NCBI GenBank assembly: GCA_910587705.1
Contig: CAJUMX010000006.1
Coordinates: 1-64,000, forward strand
DNA length: 64,000 nucleotides
Direction: 5' to 3'
Origin: an uncultured Oscillibacter sp.
Lineage (GTDB): Bacteria > Bacillota > Clostridia > Oscillospirales > Oscillospiraceae
The notes below the pieces were generated by a model. The model saw nothing but the letters and a program-made list of their open reading frames with translations. It ran no database searches and was not told the DNA's origin. Shown piece after piece: positions 56,722-64,000 of the stretch (positions within the stretch are counted from its first letter, which is position 1; each line of letters opens with the position of its first letter). Made by a program: the position numbers and the translations under genes.

Positions 56722-58175
56722 TATCCTTTGAACTCCACAAAGAGCTCCCGCACGGCGTTGGGGTCCGCCGGGGCGGCCTTGGGAGCCGCGGGGGCGGCGG
56801 CGGGCTCGTCATGGGGACCATCCCGCCAGGCCAGGAACTTAGGGGCCACCTGGGGGAACAGGGCCAGGGACAGCACATCCTCGTCGCTCTTGGCGATGTC
56901 CTTGAACTCCTCCCGGTACTTCTCCACCTCCGGCTGGAGCTGGTCCGCCGGGCGGCAGGTGATGACGTCCTCGGGCTTGATGCCCGCCAGGGCCCGGACT
57001 TCCTCGTTGACCTCGCCGGGAACCTGGCCGTATTCGCCCCGGAGGAGGCCCTTGGACTCCTTGGGGAAGGTCTTGTACTTGCCCACCACCACGTTCATGA
57101 CGGCCTGGGTGCCCACGATCTGGCTGGTGGGGGTGACCAGCGGGGGATAGCCGAAGTCCTTGCGGACCCGGGGAATCTCCGCCAGCACGTCGTAGTACTT
57201 CTCTTCCTTGTTGGCCTGCTTCAGCTGAGAGATCAGGTTGGAGAGCATGCCGCCGGGCACCTGATAGAGGAGGGTGTTGGTGTCCACGTTCAGCACCTTC
57301 GGGTCCAGGCTGCCCTGCTCCTTGAGCTTCTGGGCGACCTTGCGGAAGTGGGCGGCGGCCTCGCTCATTTTGTTCAGGTCCAGCTTGGTGTCCCGGACGG
57401 TGCCCTGGAGGGTGGCCACCAGAGACTCCGTGGCGGGCTGGGCCGTGCCGTTGGCCAGGGGGCTCAGGGCCGTGTCCACGATGTCCACTCCGGCATAGGC
57501 CGCCATGAGATAGACCATGTCGCCGGTGCCGGTGGTGTTGTGGGTGTGGAGGTGAATGGGGATTTTCACGGTTTCCTTCAGCTTCTTCACCAGGGAATAG
57601 GCGTCCATGGGCAAAAGCAGGTTCGCCATGTCCTTGACGCAGATCACGTCCGCGCCCATCTGCTCCAGCTCCAGGGCCAGCTTCACGAAGTACTCCTCGT
57701 TGTGGATGGGGGAGATGGTGTAAGACAGGGTAGCTTCCACCATGCCGCCGTATTTCTTGGTGGATTTGATGGCCTGTTCCAGGTTCCGCACGTCGTTCAG
57801 AGCGTCGAAAATCCGGATAATGTCGATGCCGTTTTCAATGGACTTGCGGCAGAAGGCGTCCACCACGTCGTCGGCGTAATGCTTGTAGCCCAGGATGTTC
57901 TGTCCCCGGAAGAGCATCTGGAGCTTCGTGTTGGGCAGGGCCTTGCGGAGCTTGCGAAGGCGCTCCCAGGGGTCCTCGTTGAGGAAGCGCATGCAGGAGT
58001 CGAAGGTCGCGCCGCCCCAGCATTCCAAAGACCAGTAGCCGATGGAGTCCAGCACCTCGCAGGCGGGGAGCATGTCCTCCACCCGCATCCGGGTGGCCGC
58101 TTGGGACTGGTGTGCGTCCCGGAGGATGGTGTCGGTGATATACAGGGGCTTCTTAGAGAGGAATTCCATAGACAT
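56721..58175 (-). CDS. oadA: Oxaloacetate decarboxylase alpha subunit (carboxyltransferase)
   Basis: A 484-residue carboxyltransferase: an HMGL-like TIM barrel (ITDTILRDAHQSQAATRMR, metal-site Asp; later HLHTHNTTGTGDM with metal-binding His) and a conserved PYC_OADA domain (about 300-460). It has no C-terminal biotin domain; the biotin carrier is encoded separately upstream. It transfers CO2 from oxaloacetate to biotin. ATG 58175 follows AGGAGG. It is the last gene of the oadG-biotin carrier-oadB-oadA operon; a stem-loop sits before it. Methylmalonyl-CoA specificity is unlikely given the TIM-barrel type. Confidence 0.93.
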   Translation of the reverse strand: MSMEFLSKKPLYITDTILRDAHQSQAATRMRVEDMLPACEVLDSIGYWSLECWGGATFDSCMRFLNEDPWERLRKLRKALPNTKLQMLFRGQNILGYKHYADDVVDAFCRKSIENGIDIIRIFDALNDVRNLEQAIKSTKKYGGMVEATLSYTISPIHNEEYFVKLALELEQMGADVICVKDMANLLLPMDAYSLVKKLKETVKIPIHLHTHNTTGTGDMVYLMAAYAGVDIVDTALSPLANGTAQPATESLVATLQGTVRDTKLDLNKMSEAAAHFRKVAQKLKEQGSLDPKVLNVDTNTLLYQVPGGMLSNLISQLKQANKEEKYYDVLAEIPRVRKDFGYPPLVTPTSQIVGTQAVMNVVVGKYKTFPKESKGLLRGEYGQVPGEVNEEVRALAGIKPEDVITCRPADQLQPEVEKYREEFKDIAKSDEDVLSLALFPQVAPKFLAWRDGPHDEPAAAPAAPKAAPADPNAVRELFVEFKG

Positions 58176-58208
58176 AGATTGCCTCCTATGAAAGAATCAA
58201 ATGGGGGT

Positions 58209-58243
58209 CCCCGCCGCAACCCAGTGGAGCGGTTGCGGTGGGG
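58209..58243 (-). promoter_or_regulatory. Intercistronic stem-loop between oadB and oadA
   Basis: CCCCGCCGCAACC (58209-58221) pairs with GGTTGCGGTGGGG (58231-58243), 12 of 13 pairs being Watson-Crick, in a 141-nt gap. A smaller CCTGCCC/GGGCGGG hairpin follows. No T-tract suggests RNA processing or stability control. Confidence 0.5.
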
Positions 58244-58316
58244 AGAGGAGAAACAAATGGAACGGAGCGAAGCCTGCCCGAAGGGCGGGATTCGCGCAGT
58301 GCAGTTTGTTTGGACG

Positions 58317-59579
58317 TCAGCCGAACAGGGAGATCATCACGCCCGCGGCGATGGCGGAGCCGATGACGCCGGCCACGTTGGGGCCCATGGCGTGCATCAG
58401 CAGGAAGTTGCTGGGATTGGCCTTCTGGCCCTCCACCTGGGAGACCCGGGCGGCCATGGGCACGGCGGAAACGCCCGCGGAGCCGATGAGGGGATTGATC
58501 TTCTCTTTCAGGAACAGGTTCATGATCTTGGCCAGAATCACGCCGCCCGCCGTGCCGAAGCCGAAGGCCACGATGCCCATCAGCATGATGGCGATGGTCT
58601 GGAGGCTGAGGAAGGTCCGGCCCGTGGCGGTGGCGCCCACGGACACGCCCAGGAAGATGGTGACGATGTTGATAAGCTCGTTCTGCACGGTTTTGCTCAG
58701 GCGCTCCACCACGCCGCACTCACGGAAGAGGTTGCCCAGCATGAGGCAGGCGATCAGGGGGGCGGCGGAGGGCACCAGCAGGGCGACAAACACGGCCACC
58801 ATGATGGGGAATACGATCTTCTCGGTCTTGGAGACCTGGCGCAGGGGCTTCATGACGATCTTCCGCTCTGCCTCGGTGGTCAAAAGCCGCATGATGGGGG
58901 GCTGGATGACCGGCACCAGGGCCATGTAGCTGTAAGCCGCCACGGCGATGGGGCCCAGGAGCTCCGGGGCCAGCTTCGTCGCGCCGTAAATGGCGGTGGG
59001 GCCGTCCGCGCCGCCGATGATGCCGATGGAGCCGGCCTGGGCGGAGGAGAAGATGCCGGACATCCGGCAGCCCACGAAGGTCATGAAGATGCCCAGCTGG
59101 GCGGCCGCGCCCAGGAGCAGGCTCTTGGGGTTGGCGATCAGGGGACCGAAGTCAGTCATGGCACCCACGCCCATGAAGATGAGGCAGGGGTAGATGCCCA
59201 GCTTCACGCCCAGATACAAAATGTCGATAAGGCCCGCCGTAATGGACGTGCCTACCGGGGCGGTGGCCAGCACAGCCTCGGCCACGCCTACCTCTCGGAG
59301 CCCGTTAATGAACTCCTGGGTGATTTCCGCGCCGCCGATGAGGTCCCAGTGGATGTGTCCGCCGGCAAAGAAGATCTCGTGATACATCTCCGCGCCGGGC
59401 AGGTTGGTGATAAGCATGCCGAAGGCGATGGGCACCAGCAGCAAAGGCTCAAATTTCTTTACAATGCCCAGGAACAAAAGCGCGCAGGCGATGATAATCA
59501 TCAAAAGGCACTTCCAGTTGTCCCCCTGGGCAAACAGCGCGAATCCCGAGCTGTTTACAAAATCCAGAATAGCTTCCAT
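58317..59579 (-). CDS. oadB: Na+-translocating decarboxylase beta subunit
   Basis: A 420-residue membrane protein with about nine to eleven hydrophobic segments. The re-entrant, Na+-binding region GIIGGADGPTAIYGATKLAP contains the essential Asp, and VGATATGRTFLSLQTIAIM is the second conserved region. It decarboxylates carboxybiotin and pumps two Na+ outward, storing the energy as a sodium gradient. ATG 59579 follows GGAGGGACT. It lies 18 nt after the biotin-carrier gene. Confidence 0.95.
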   Translation of the reverse strand: MEAILDFVNSSGFALFAQGDNWKCLLMIIIACALLFLGIVKKFEPLLLVPIAFGMLITNLPGAEMYHEIFFAGGHIHWDLIGGAEITQEFINGLREVGVAEAVLATAPVGTSITAGLIDILYLGVKLGIYPCLIFMGVGAMTDFGPLIANPKSLLLGAAAQLGIFMTFVGCRMSGIFSSAQAGSIGIIGGADGPTAIYGATKLAPELLGPIAVAAYSYMALVPVIQPPIMRLLTTEAERKIVMKPLRQVSKTEKIVFPIMVAVFVALLVPSAAPLIACLMLGNLFRECGVVERLSKTVQNELINIVTIFLGVSVGATATGRTFLSLQTIAIMLMGIVAFGFGTAGGVILAKIMNLFLKEKINPLIGSAGVSAVPMAARVSQVEGQKANPSNFLLMHAMGPNVAGVIGSAIAAGVMISLFG

Positions 59580-59597
59580 TCCAGTCCCTCCAGCGCC

Positions 59598-59951
59598 TTA
59601 CTGGATGACGCACAGCAGCGTGCCGGACTCCACCGCCGTGCCCTTGGAGGCGTGGATGGAGGCCACCTTGCCGTCGCAGGGGCACATGATTTCGTTTTCC
59701 ATCTTCATGGCCTCCAAAATCATCAGTACGTCGCCCTTCTTCACAGAAGCGCCCTGGCTGACCTTCACGTCCAGGATGGTGCCGGGCATGGGGCTGGTGA
59801 CCTGCTCGCCTCCGGCAGGAGCCGCGGCGGCGGGGGCCGGAGCGGGGGCCGCGGCAGCGGGAGCGGCGGGGGCGGCGGGGGCGGCCCCGGTCAGCTCCTC
59901 CAGTTCAATCTCGTAGGCGGTGCCGTTGACGGTGACTTTGTACTTTTTCAT
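59598..59951 (-). CDS. Biotin carrier protein of the decarboxylase
   Basis: A 117-residue protein. An Ala/Pro-rich flexible linker (about 25-48) joins a short N-terminal segment to a biotinyl domain with the modified lysine in EAMKMEN and PMPGTILDV upstream. It shuttles the carboxyl group from the OadA-type subunit to OadB. This is the GcdC/MmdC layout, with the carrier as a separate protein. The start follows AAGGAGAG. Confidence 0.95.
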   Translation of the reverse strand: MKKYKVTVNGTAYEIELEELTGAAPAAPAAPAAAAPAPAPAAAAPAGGEQVTSPMPGTILDVKVSQGASVKKGDVLMILEAMKMENEIMCPCDGKVASIHASKGTAVESGTLLCVIQ

Positions 59952-59973
59952 GATGCTCTCTCCTTCTCGTTTC

Positions 59974-60249
59974 TTACAGTTTTTTCATGGATACGATGCG
60001 GATGCCCGTGATGCTGGTCCCCAGCTCCTCCGCGATGGCGGCGGAGACGGCGGCGGCAATCTCCTGGCGGTTGCCCTCCGGGGCGGCGGCGGGGGCCGAC
60101 ACGACCGGGGCGGGGGCGGAGACGGCGGGGGCCGCGTGACCGCCCACAATCTTGCCCATGATCGTCGTCAGGACGATGAGGCAGATGAGCCCAAAGAACA
60201 CGGTGCCCATGCCCATCAGGCAGACAAACAAGCTGGAATACTCTGGCAT
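59974..60249 (-). CDS. oadG: Decarboxylase gamma subunit (OadG family)
   Basis: A 91-residue protein with one N-terminal membrane segment (SLFVCLMGMGTVFFGLICLI), an Ala/Pro linker, and a soluble tail (EIAAAVSAAIAEELG). OadG assembles the decarboxylase complex at the membrane. It is the first gene of the operon; GGAGGGAG precedes the start. Confidence 0.88.
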   Translation of the reverse strand: MPEYSSLFVCLMGMGTVFFGLICLIVLTTIMGKIVGGHAAPAVSAPAPVVSAPAAAPEGNRQEIAAAVSAAIAEELGTSITGIRIVSMKKL

Positions 60250-60473
60250 ATGCTCCCTCCTATAAATATAGATGCAGGGCTATTGTATCAACTTCCGGAG
60301 AAAAAAACAATGACTTTGGGAAAATTTTATCAGGGCTTTTTTGCGCAGGCTCCAAAGGCTGGACGTGAGGAGTAAAACATGGTACAATTTTACGAATCCG
60401 GGGAAAAAGGCGGCGATTGAACCTGCTAAGAAACCGATAAAGATTTTGTCTCCCTGCTGGAAAGGAGCCTGCC
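60250..60473. other. Divergent intergenic region, oad operon / sfsA
   Basis: 224 nt separate the divergent starts. A minus-strand TTGATA...TATATT pair near 60258-60288 may drive the oad operon, and TACAAT near 60381 may be a -10 for sfsA, but neither is convincing. No repeat or RNA element is visible. Confidence 0.35.
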
Positions 60474-61148
60474 ATGCAGTATCAGACCGTGGTCCCGGGA
60501 CGGTTTCTCCACCGTCCCAACCGCTTCATCGCCCAGGTGGAGACGGAGGGAGGCGTCCAGACCGTCCATGTGAAAAATACGGGCCGCTGCCGGGAGCTGC
60601 TGGTCCCCGGAGCGGCCGTCTATCTGGAGAAGAGCGCCAATCCCAGGCGAAAGACCGCCTACGATCTCATTGCCGTTCAAAAAGGGGCGCTGCTGGTGAA
60701 TATGGATGCCCAGGCCCCCAACCGGGTCTTTGCCGAATGGCTGGAGCCCCGCCTGCCGGAGGGGGCGGTCCTCCGCCGGGAGTACGCATATGGGGGTTCC
60801 CGCCTGGACTTCTGCGTGGAGAGCCCTCGAGGTCTCTTCCTGATCGAGGTCAAGGGCGTCACCCTGGAGGACGGCGGCGCGGCCCGCTTCCCCGACGCGC
60901 CCACGGAGCGGGGGGTGAAGCACATCCGGGAGCTGCAAAAGGCGGCGGGGGCCGGGCTTGGGGCGGCGCTGTTCTTCGTGGTGCAGATGGAGGGCATGCA
61001 GAGCGTGGCCCCCAACGAGGAGACCCACCCCGCCTTCGGCGCGGCCCTGCGGGAGGCCGCCGTCGCGGGGGTCCGGGTATGCGCCTGGGACTGCGCCGTC
61101 ACGCCGGAGAGCCTGACCCTCCGGCGAGAGGTGCCTGTTTTGCTCTAA
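60474..61148 (+). CDS. sfsA: DNA/RNA nuclease SfsA
   Basis: A 224-residue SfsA. An N-terminal OB-like part (GRFLHRPNRFIAQV, NTGRCRELL) precedes the restriction-endonuclease-like core with RLDFCVESP, LIEVKGVTLE and RFPDAPTERGVKHI. SfsA was first named as a sugar-fermentation stimulation factor; later work treats it as a nuclease. AAAGGAG lies upstream of ATG 60474. Its last 4 nt overlap the 3' end of ispE in convergent orientation. Confidence 0.93.
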   Translation: MQYQTVVPGRFLHRPNRFIAQVETEGGVQTVHVKNTGRCRELLVPGAAVYLEKSANPRRKTAYDLIAVQKGALLVNMDAQAPNRVFAEWLEPRLPEGAVLRREYAYGGSRLDFCVESPRGLFLIEVKGVTLEDGGAARFPDAPTERGVKHIRELQKAAGAGLGAALFFVVQMEGMQSVAPNEETHPAFGAALREAAVAGVRVCAWDCAVTPESLTLRREVPVLL

Positions 61149-62011
61149 AGCAGCCGCCCCACCGGAAGCGCCTCAAAAACCTGGGCATAGCGGCGGCCCA
61201 GCTCCTCCAGCGCGTGGTTGGTTTCCGCCTCCGGGGAAAAGAGGCCGAACACCGCCGGGCCGGAGCCGGACATGGCGGCGGCCAGGGCACCATGGCGGAG
61301 AAGGGCTTCCTTGATCCACTGGATTTCCCGCCGCTCCGGCGGTTCCAGAACCGTCTCGAACACGTTGCCAACGCGCCCTGCCGCGCCCGCTAGGTCCCCC
61401 TGCTTCAGGGCGGCAGACATCCCGTCCACGTCCGGGTGGGGAAGGCTTTTGTCAAAGCGGAGCCGGGCGAACATGGGGCCTGTGGGCAGGTCGAAGTCCG
61501 GCTTGCAGATCACAAAGCGGCAGTCCAGCAGGGGGGGCAGGTCCGTCAGCAGGTCCCCCCGGCCCTCCGCCAGAGCGGTGCCGCCCCGGACGCAGAAGGG
61601 CATATCGCTGCCGATCTGCCCGCCCACGGCCTCCAGCGCCTCCCGGGACATGGCCGGGGCGTACCGCTCCCGCAGCAGCCGCAGCAGGGCCGCCACGTCG
61701 GCGCTGCCGCCCCCCAGGCCCGCGTAGGCCGGGGTGTTCTTCTCCAGCGTCACCCGGAGGGACGGCTGGGGCCGTCCGATGGCGGCGAAGAACGCCTCTG
61801 CCGCCCGCTGCTCCAGGGTTTTCCCCTGGGGCAAGACGAGGCCCTGGGCAAAGAGGGCGAAGCCCTCCCCAGTTTCCTCCAGCGTCACGGCGTCGCAGAG
61901 GCTTACCGTCTGCATCACCATGCGCATCTCATGATAGCCGTCCGGGCGGCGGCCCAGGATGTCTAAGGCCAGATTGACCTTCGCCGGGGCGGCTTGCGCG
62001 TATCGTTCCAT
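61145..62011 (-). CDS. ispE: 4-diphosphocytidyl-2-C-methyl-D-erythritol kinase
   Basis: A 288-residue GHMP kinase. PAKVNLALDI opens it, the ATP-binding motif is PAYAGLGGGSADVAA, and GAMAAAMSGSGPAVFGL-like sequence (LAAAMSGSGPAVFGLF) closes the active site. It phosphorylates CDP-methylerythritol in the MEP isoprenoid pathway. ATG 62011 follows AAGGAGGAC. The lipase-like gene upstream on the same strand ends 11 nt after this start, so they may be co-transcribed. Confidence 0.95.
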   Translation of the reverse strand: MERYAQAAPAKVNLALDILGRRPDGYHEMRMVMQTVSLCDAVTLEETGEGFALFAQGLVLPQGKTLEQRAAEAFFAAIGRPQPSLRVTLEKNTPAYAGLGGGSADVAALLRLLRERYAPAMSREALEAVGGQIGSDMPFCVRGGTALAEGRGDLLTDLPPLLDCRFVICKPDFDLPTGPMFARLRFDKSLPHPDVDGMSAALKQGDLAGAAGRVGNVFETVLEPPERREIQWIKEALLRHGALAAAMSGSGPAVFGLFSPEAETNHALEELGRRYAQVFEALPVGRLL

Positions 62012-62021
62012 AAAGTCCTCC

Positions 62022-62798
62022 TTAAAAGCCCATCTCCGCCAGCTCTTGAACCAGGCGGATATAGAACGCCCCGGCGTCAAAGCCGGGGCGCTTCCGCCGC
62101 CGGCCTCCCACGGCGTCTTGGTGGGACACACCCGCCAGGGTGCCCCGCCAGCGCCCCCAGGCGGCGGAGTCCGGGGAGACCAGGCCGTCGGTGGGGGCGT
62201 CGGCCCTGGTGATCCGGAGCTGTAGGCGGTCCATAGGGTCCCAGCCCGCCCCGTCCAGCCGGGCGCCCCAGCTTTGGTAGTAGACCAGGGGGCTGTCCGG
62301 GTTCTCCCGGTTGAAGCGGGCCATGGCCTCGGGGGTCAGGGCGCTGACCGCCGCCGGAAAGTCCGGGTCCCGGTCTCCCCGGGCCCGCCAGAAGCCCTCC
62401 AGCCCCCGGCCCGCAATCCGGCAGACCCGCTCCCGCGCCAGCCACTCTGCCGCCGCCTTCGAGCCCCGGTGGGGCGTGCAGATGGTGGTGAGGGAGGCGG
62501 CCTTGGGGGCAAAGCCCAGGGTAGAGATGAGATACCGGGCCTCCAGCCCGCCCTTGGAGTGGGCCAGGAGGTTTAGCTTTTCGCTGCCTGTCTCCGCTAG
62601 GATGTCCTCCGCCCGGCGGAGGAGGGCCTGGGCGTTGCCGGGGATGCTGCCCCAGGCGTCCTGGCCGCTGAGGTAAACCGTGGCCCCGTGGGTTCGGAGA
62701 ATGTCCGCAACCCGGCCCCAGTAGGGAAAGATCCAATCGTCCCGGCAGTTGAGACCGTGGATGAGCAGAAGGGGGTATCGGGTCCGGCAGTCCGCCAT
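62022..62798 (-). CDS. Lipase-like alpha/beta hydrolase
   Basis: A 258-residue alpha/beta hydrolase. PLLLIHGLNCRDDW carries the oxyanion HG motif, and the nucleophile elbow is LLAHSKGGLEARY (AHSKG, a GxSxG variant typical of triacylglycerol-lipase/PGAP1-like enzymes). A His is found in GVSHQDAVG. No signal peptide is seen, so it is probably cytoplasmic. ATG 62798 follows AAAGGAGACCCC; longer frames run into the promoter of the next locus. The substrate is unknown. Confidence 0.85.
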   Translation of the reverse strand: MADCRTRYPLLLIHGLNCRDDWIFPYWGRVADILRTHGATVYLSGQDAWGSIPGNAQALLRRAEDILAETGSEKLNLLAHSKGGLEARYLISTLGFAPKAASLTTICTPHRGSKAAAEWLARERVCRIAGRGLEGFWRARGDRDPDFPAAVSALTPEAMARFNRENPDSPLVYYQSWGARLDGAGWDPMDRLQLRITRADAPTDGLVSPDSAAWGRWRGTLAGVSHQDAVGGRRRKRPGFDAGAFYIRLVQELAEMGF

Positions 62799-62818
62799 AG
62801 GGGGTCTCCTTTCCGACC

Positions 62819-62847
62819 TTGCGCGTTGTCGAATTTTGTGGTATGGT
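62819..62847 (+). promoter_or_regulatory. Possible promoter of the small-peptide mRNA
   Basis: TTGCGC (62819-62824), 17-nt spacer, TATGGT (62842-62847). Both hexamers are imperfect; it would give a 5' leader of about 55 nt. Confidence 0.45.
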
Positions 62848-62909
62848 AAGGATAGGCGCCAAGACAAGACGGCGGCGGTTGGTCACGTTCCCCGAAAGGG
62901 GGTGACGAG

Positions 62910-62993
62910 ATGCCGATTACATTGACGTTCCACATCCTGCATTGGACAGTAACGATCAAGGTAAAAAGCGGAAACCGCCACCGGGCAGGGTGA
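62910..62993 (+). CDS. 27-residue peptide, candidate type I toxin
   Basis: Encodes PITLTFHILHWTVTIKVKSG after Met, then NRHRAG: a hydrophobic beta-prone stretch with a basic tail. An almost perfect Shine-Dalgarno AAAGGGGGTG ends 5 nt before the ATG. The 3' part of the frame and its hairpin are covered by an antisense RNA with its own consensus promoter. This is the layout of type I toxin-antitoxin loci such as txpA/ratA and bsrG/SR4 of B. subtilis. I do not recognise the peptide as one of the named toxin families. Confidence 0.6.
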   Translation: MPITLTFHILHWTVTIKVKSGNRHRAG

Positions 62994-63051
62994 CGGTTTC
63001 TCCTTTGAAGCTGTAATAATCTAACCGGACCAACCGCTTGCCGCGGCGCCT
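62960..63051 (-). ncRNA. Antisense RNA overlapping the small-peptide gene
   Basis: Starts near 63051 from a consensus promoter and ends at an intrinsic terminator: GAAACCGTCACC and GGTGGCGGTTTC (revcomp of 62971-63000) with one mismatch, then CGCTTTTT (T-run at 62963-62967). It is about 90 nt and overlaps the last ~34 nt of the peptide frame plus its 3' untranslated region. Confidence 0.6.
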
Positions 63052-63057
63052 GGAATT

Positions 63058-63086
63058 ATTATAGGCCGAAACGGCCTTTCTGTCAA
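63058..63086 (-). promoter_or_regulatory. Consensus promoter of the antisense RNA
   Basis: Minus strand: TTGACA (revcomp of 63081-63086), 17-nt spacer containing GGCCGTTTCGGCC, TATAAT (revcomp of 63058-63063). It is much closer to consensus than the facing peptide promoter. A perfect hairpin (AAGCCCCGGC at 63085-63094 with GCCGGGGCTT) adjoins the -35 element. Confidence 0.8.
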
Positions 63087-63148
63087 GCCCCGGCTTCGGC
63101 CGGGGCTTGCCGTTCCAGTCTTTTTCCGCCCTTTCCGCCACGAAAGCA

Positions 63149-63177
63149 TTGACATTTCCGCTAAGGCCCGTTATCAT
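63149..63177 (+). promoter_or_regulatory. Sigma-A promoter of the sodium symporter gene
   Basis: TTGACA (63149-63154), 17-nt spacer, TATCAT (63172-63177). A GGCGGG/CCCGCC hairpin lies in the leader near 63196-63211. Confidence 0.75.
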
Positions 63178-63252
63178 AAGAGAATCTGCCCGGGGCGGGA
63201 TTCCCGCCTGTGGGTTTTGCAACGAAATATACGAGAGAGGAACGAGAAACTT

Positions 63253-64000
63253 ATGAAACGGGAGCGTTTTCAATCCCGCCTGGGCTTCCTTCTGGTAAGC
63301 GCGGGCTGCGCCATCGGCATCGGCAACGTGTGGAAATTCCCCTATGTCACCGGAGAGAACGGCGGCGGCGTGTTCGTGCTGTTTTACCTGCTCTTCCTGG
63401 CGATTATGGGCGTGCCGGTTCTGACCATGGAGCTGGCGGTGGGCCGGGCCAGCCGCAAGAGCGCCGTCCAGGGCTATCAGGCCCTTCAGAAGCCGGGCAG
63501 CAAGTGGCACATTCACGGCTGGTTCTGCGTGGCGGGCTGCTGCCTTTTGATGATGTACTACACCACCGTCTCCGGCTGGATGCTGGGCTACTTCTTCAAG
63601 TTCGCCGGCGGGGCCTTTGACGGCCTTGCCTCCGACGCGGTGGACGGCGTGTTTTCCGCCATGCTGGCGGACCCGGTGGAGATGGCCGCGTGGATGGTTC
63701 TGACGGTGCTGGCGGGCTTTTTGGTGGTGAGCTTCGGCCTGCAAAAGGGCCTGGAACGGATTACGAAGTGGATGATGATGGGCCTTTTGACCCTCATTGT
63801 TGTGCTGGCGGTCCACAGCCTGACCCTCTCCGGCGGGATGGAGGGCGTGAAGTTCTACCTCCTGCCCGACTTCCAGCGGGCGGCGGAGGCGGGCCTTGGC
63901 AATGTCATCACCGCCGCCATGAACCAGGCGTTCTTCACCTTGAGCCTTGGCATTGCCGCCATGGAGATTTTCGGCAGCTACATGAGCCGGGACAACACCC
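63253..64000 (+). CDS. Neurotransmitter:sodium symporter family transporter (3' truncated by the window)
   Basis: The first 249 residues of an NSS/SNF-family Na+-coupled transporter. TM1 contains the Na+/substrate-binding signature GCAIGIGNVWKFPYVTGENG, followed by GVFVLFYLLFLAIMGVPVLT and ELAVGRASR. Later segments include LLMMYYTTVSGWMLGYFFKF and a putative TM6 region starting NQAFFTLSLGIAAMEIFGSY. About half of the expected ~450 residues are present, and the frame is still open at the edge. Bacterial relatives (MhsT, LeuT) import amino acids. It could use the Na+ gradient made by the nearby oad operon. Confidence 0.93.
   Translation, partial: MKRERFQSRLGFLLVSAGCAIGIGNVWKFPYVTGENGGGVFVLFYLLFLAIMGVPVLTMELAVGRASRKSAVQGYQALQKPGSKWHIHGWFCVAGCCLLMMYYTTVSGWMLGYFFKFAGGAFDGLASDAVDGVFSAMLADPVEMAAWMVLTVLAGFLVVSFGLQKGLERITKWMMMGLLTLIVVLAVHSLTLSGGMEGVKFYLLPDFQRAAEAGLGNVITAAMNQAFFTLSLGIAAMEIFGSYMSRDNT

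Noticed and set aside
56691..60011. A 1106-codon open frame on the + strand across the oad operon, and a 770-codon frame across the 5'-nucleotidase gene
   Set aside because: They are antisense to well-recognised genes, have His/Gln/Gly-biased composition with no domain, and follow from the high GC content of codon third positions.

Overview
The window reads as chromosome of a high-GC, spore-forming, anaerobic Bacillota, most likely of the Oscillospiraceae (Flavonifractor / Intestinimonas / Lawsonibacter type). Support: an uninterrupted sigK, Gram-positive Shine-Dalgarno sequences before nearly every gene, a Trp-type T-box, an ECF sigma/RsiV pair, a biotin-dependent Na+-translocating decarboxylase, SLH-domain secreted enzymes and GC-rich codon use. 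The genus is inference. There is no rRNA, CRISPR array, transposase or prophage; one tRNA gene (Arg-CCT) is present.

Layout. 1-5.1 kb: sigK, a lactate dehydrogenase/FAD-Rieske oxidoreductase pair, and a T-box-controlled TrpB2. 5.1-9.9 kb: SigV/RsiV-type stress operon with a divergent DUF3298-like lipoprotein, a MerR/TipAS regulator, a macrodomain protein and YigZ. 10-13.6 kb: a divergent XRE/small-protein module, HflX, a flavin reductase, a CAT-fold acetyltransferase and L31. 13.7-20 kb: two GT4 glycosyltransferases with a DedA-like membrane protein (glycolipid synthesis), then a BceAB-type peptide-resistance ABC transporter behind a BceR-like box. 20-31.3 kb: VCBS lipoprotein with a two-component system, then housekeeping genes (YqhQ, prmC, PspC, recA-recX, rimO, pgsA) broken by a roughly 0.9 kb insertion between recX and rimO, in which two inverted ~255 bp repeats flank a second XRE/small-protein module. 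31.4-36.1 kb: inositol/sugar ABC transporter with an inositol dehydrogenase. 36.4-41.3 kb: recQ, methyltransferase, GNAT and Zn/Mn ABC genes. 41.4-50.5 kb: LysM-anchored 5'-nucleotidase, a TrpXYZ-type ABC transporter behind an attenuator-like leader, an FAH-family enzyme, an SLH-anchored GH18, and a lipoprotein barnase with barstar. 50.6-56.6 kb: tRNA-Arg, cidA/lrgB, a zinc-ribbon protein, a CDF transporter, a hydrolase and a PadR-controlled membrane pair. 56.7-64 kb: the oad operon, sfsA, ispE, a lipase-like hydrolase, a candidate type I toxin-antitoxin locus, and a sodium-symporter gene cut by the right edge.

How the genes work together. Envelope stress and surface functions dominate: SigV/RsiV, BceAB, the GT4-DedA-GT4 glycolipid set, CidA/LrgB, PadR, GH18-SLH and LysM-nucleotidase. 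Metabolism points to fermentation of sugars, inositol and carboxylates with lactate and sodium-coupled decarboxylation. The items most worth a second look are the small-peptide/antisense-RNA locus at 62.8-63.1 kb, the inverted-repeat-bounded XRE module at 27.9-29.1 kb with its relative at 10.1-10.7 kb, and the leader at 43.69-43.92 kb that can form mutually exclusive hairpins.
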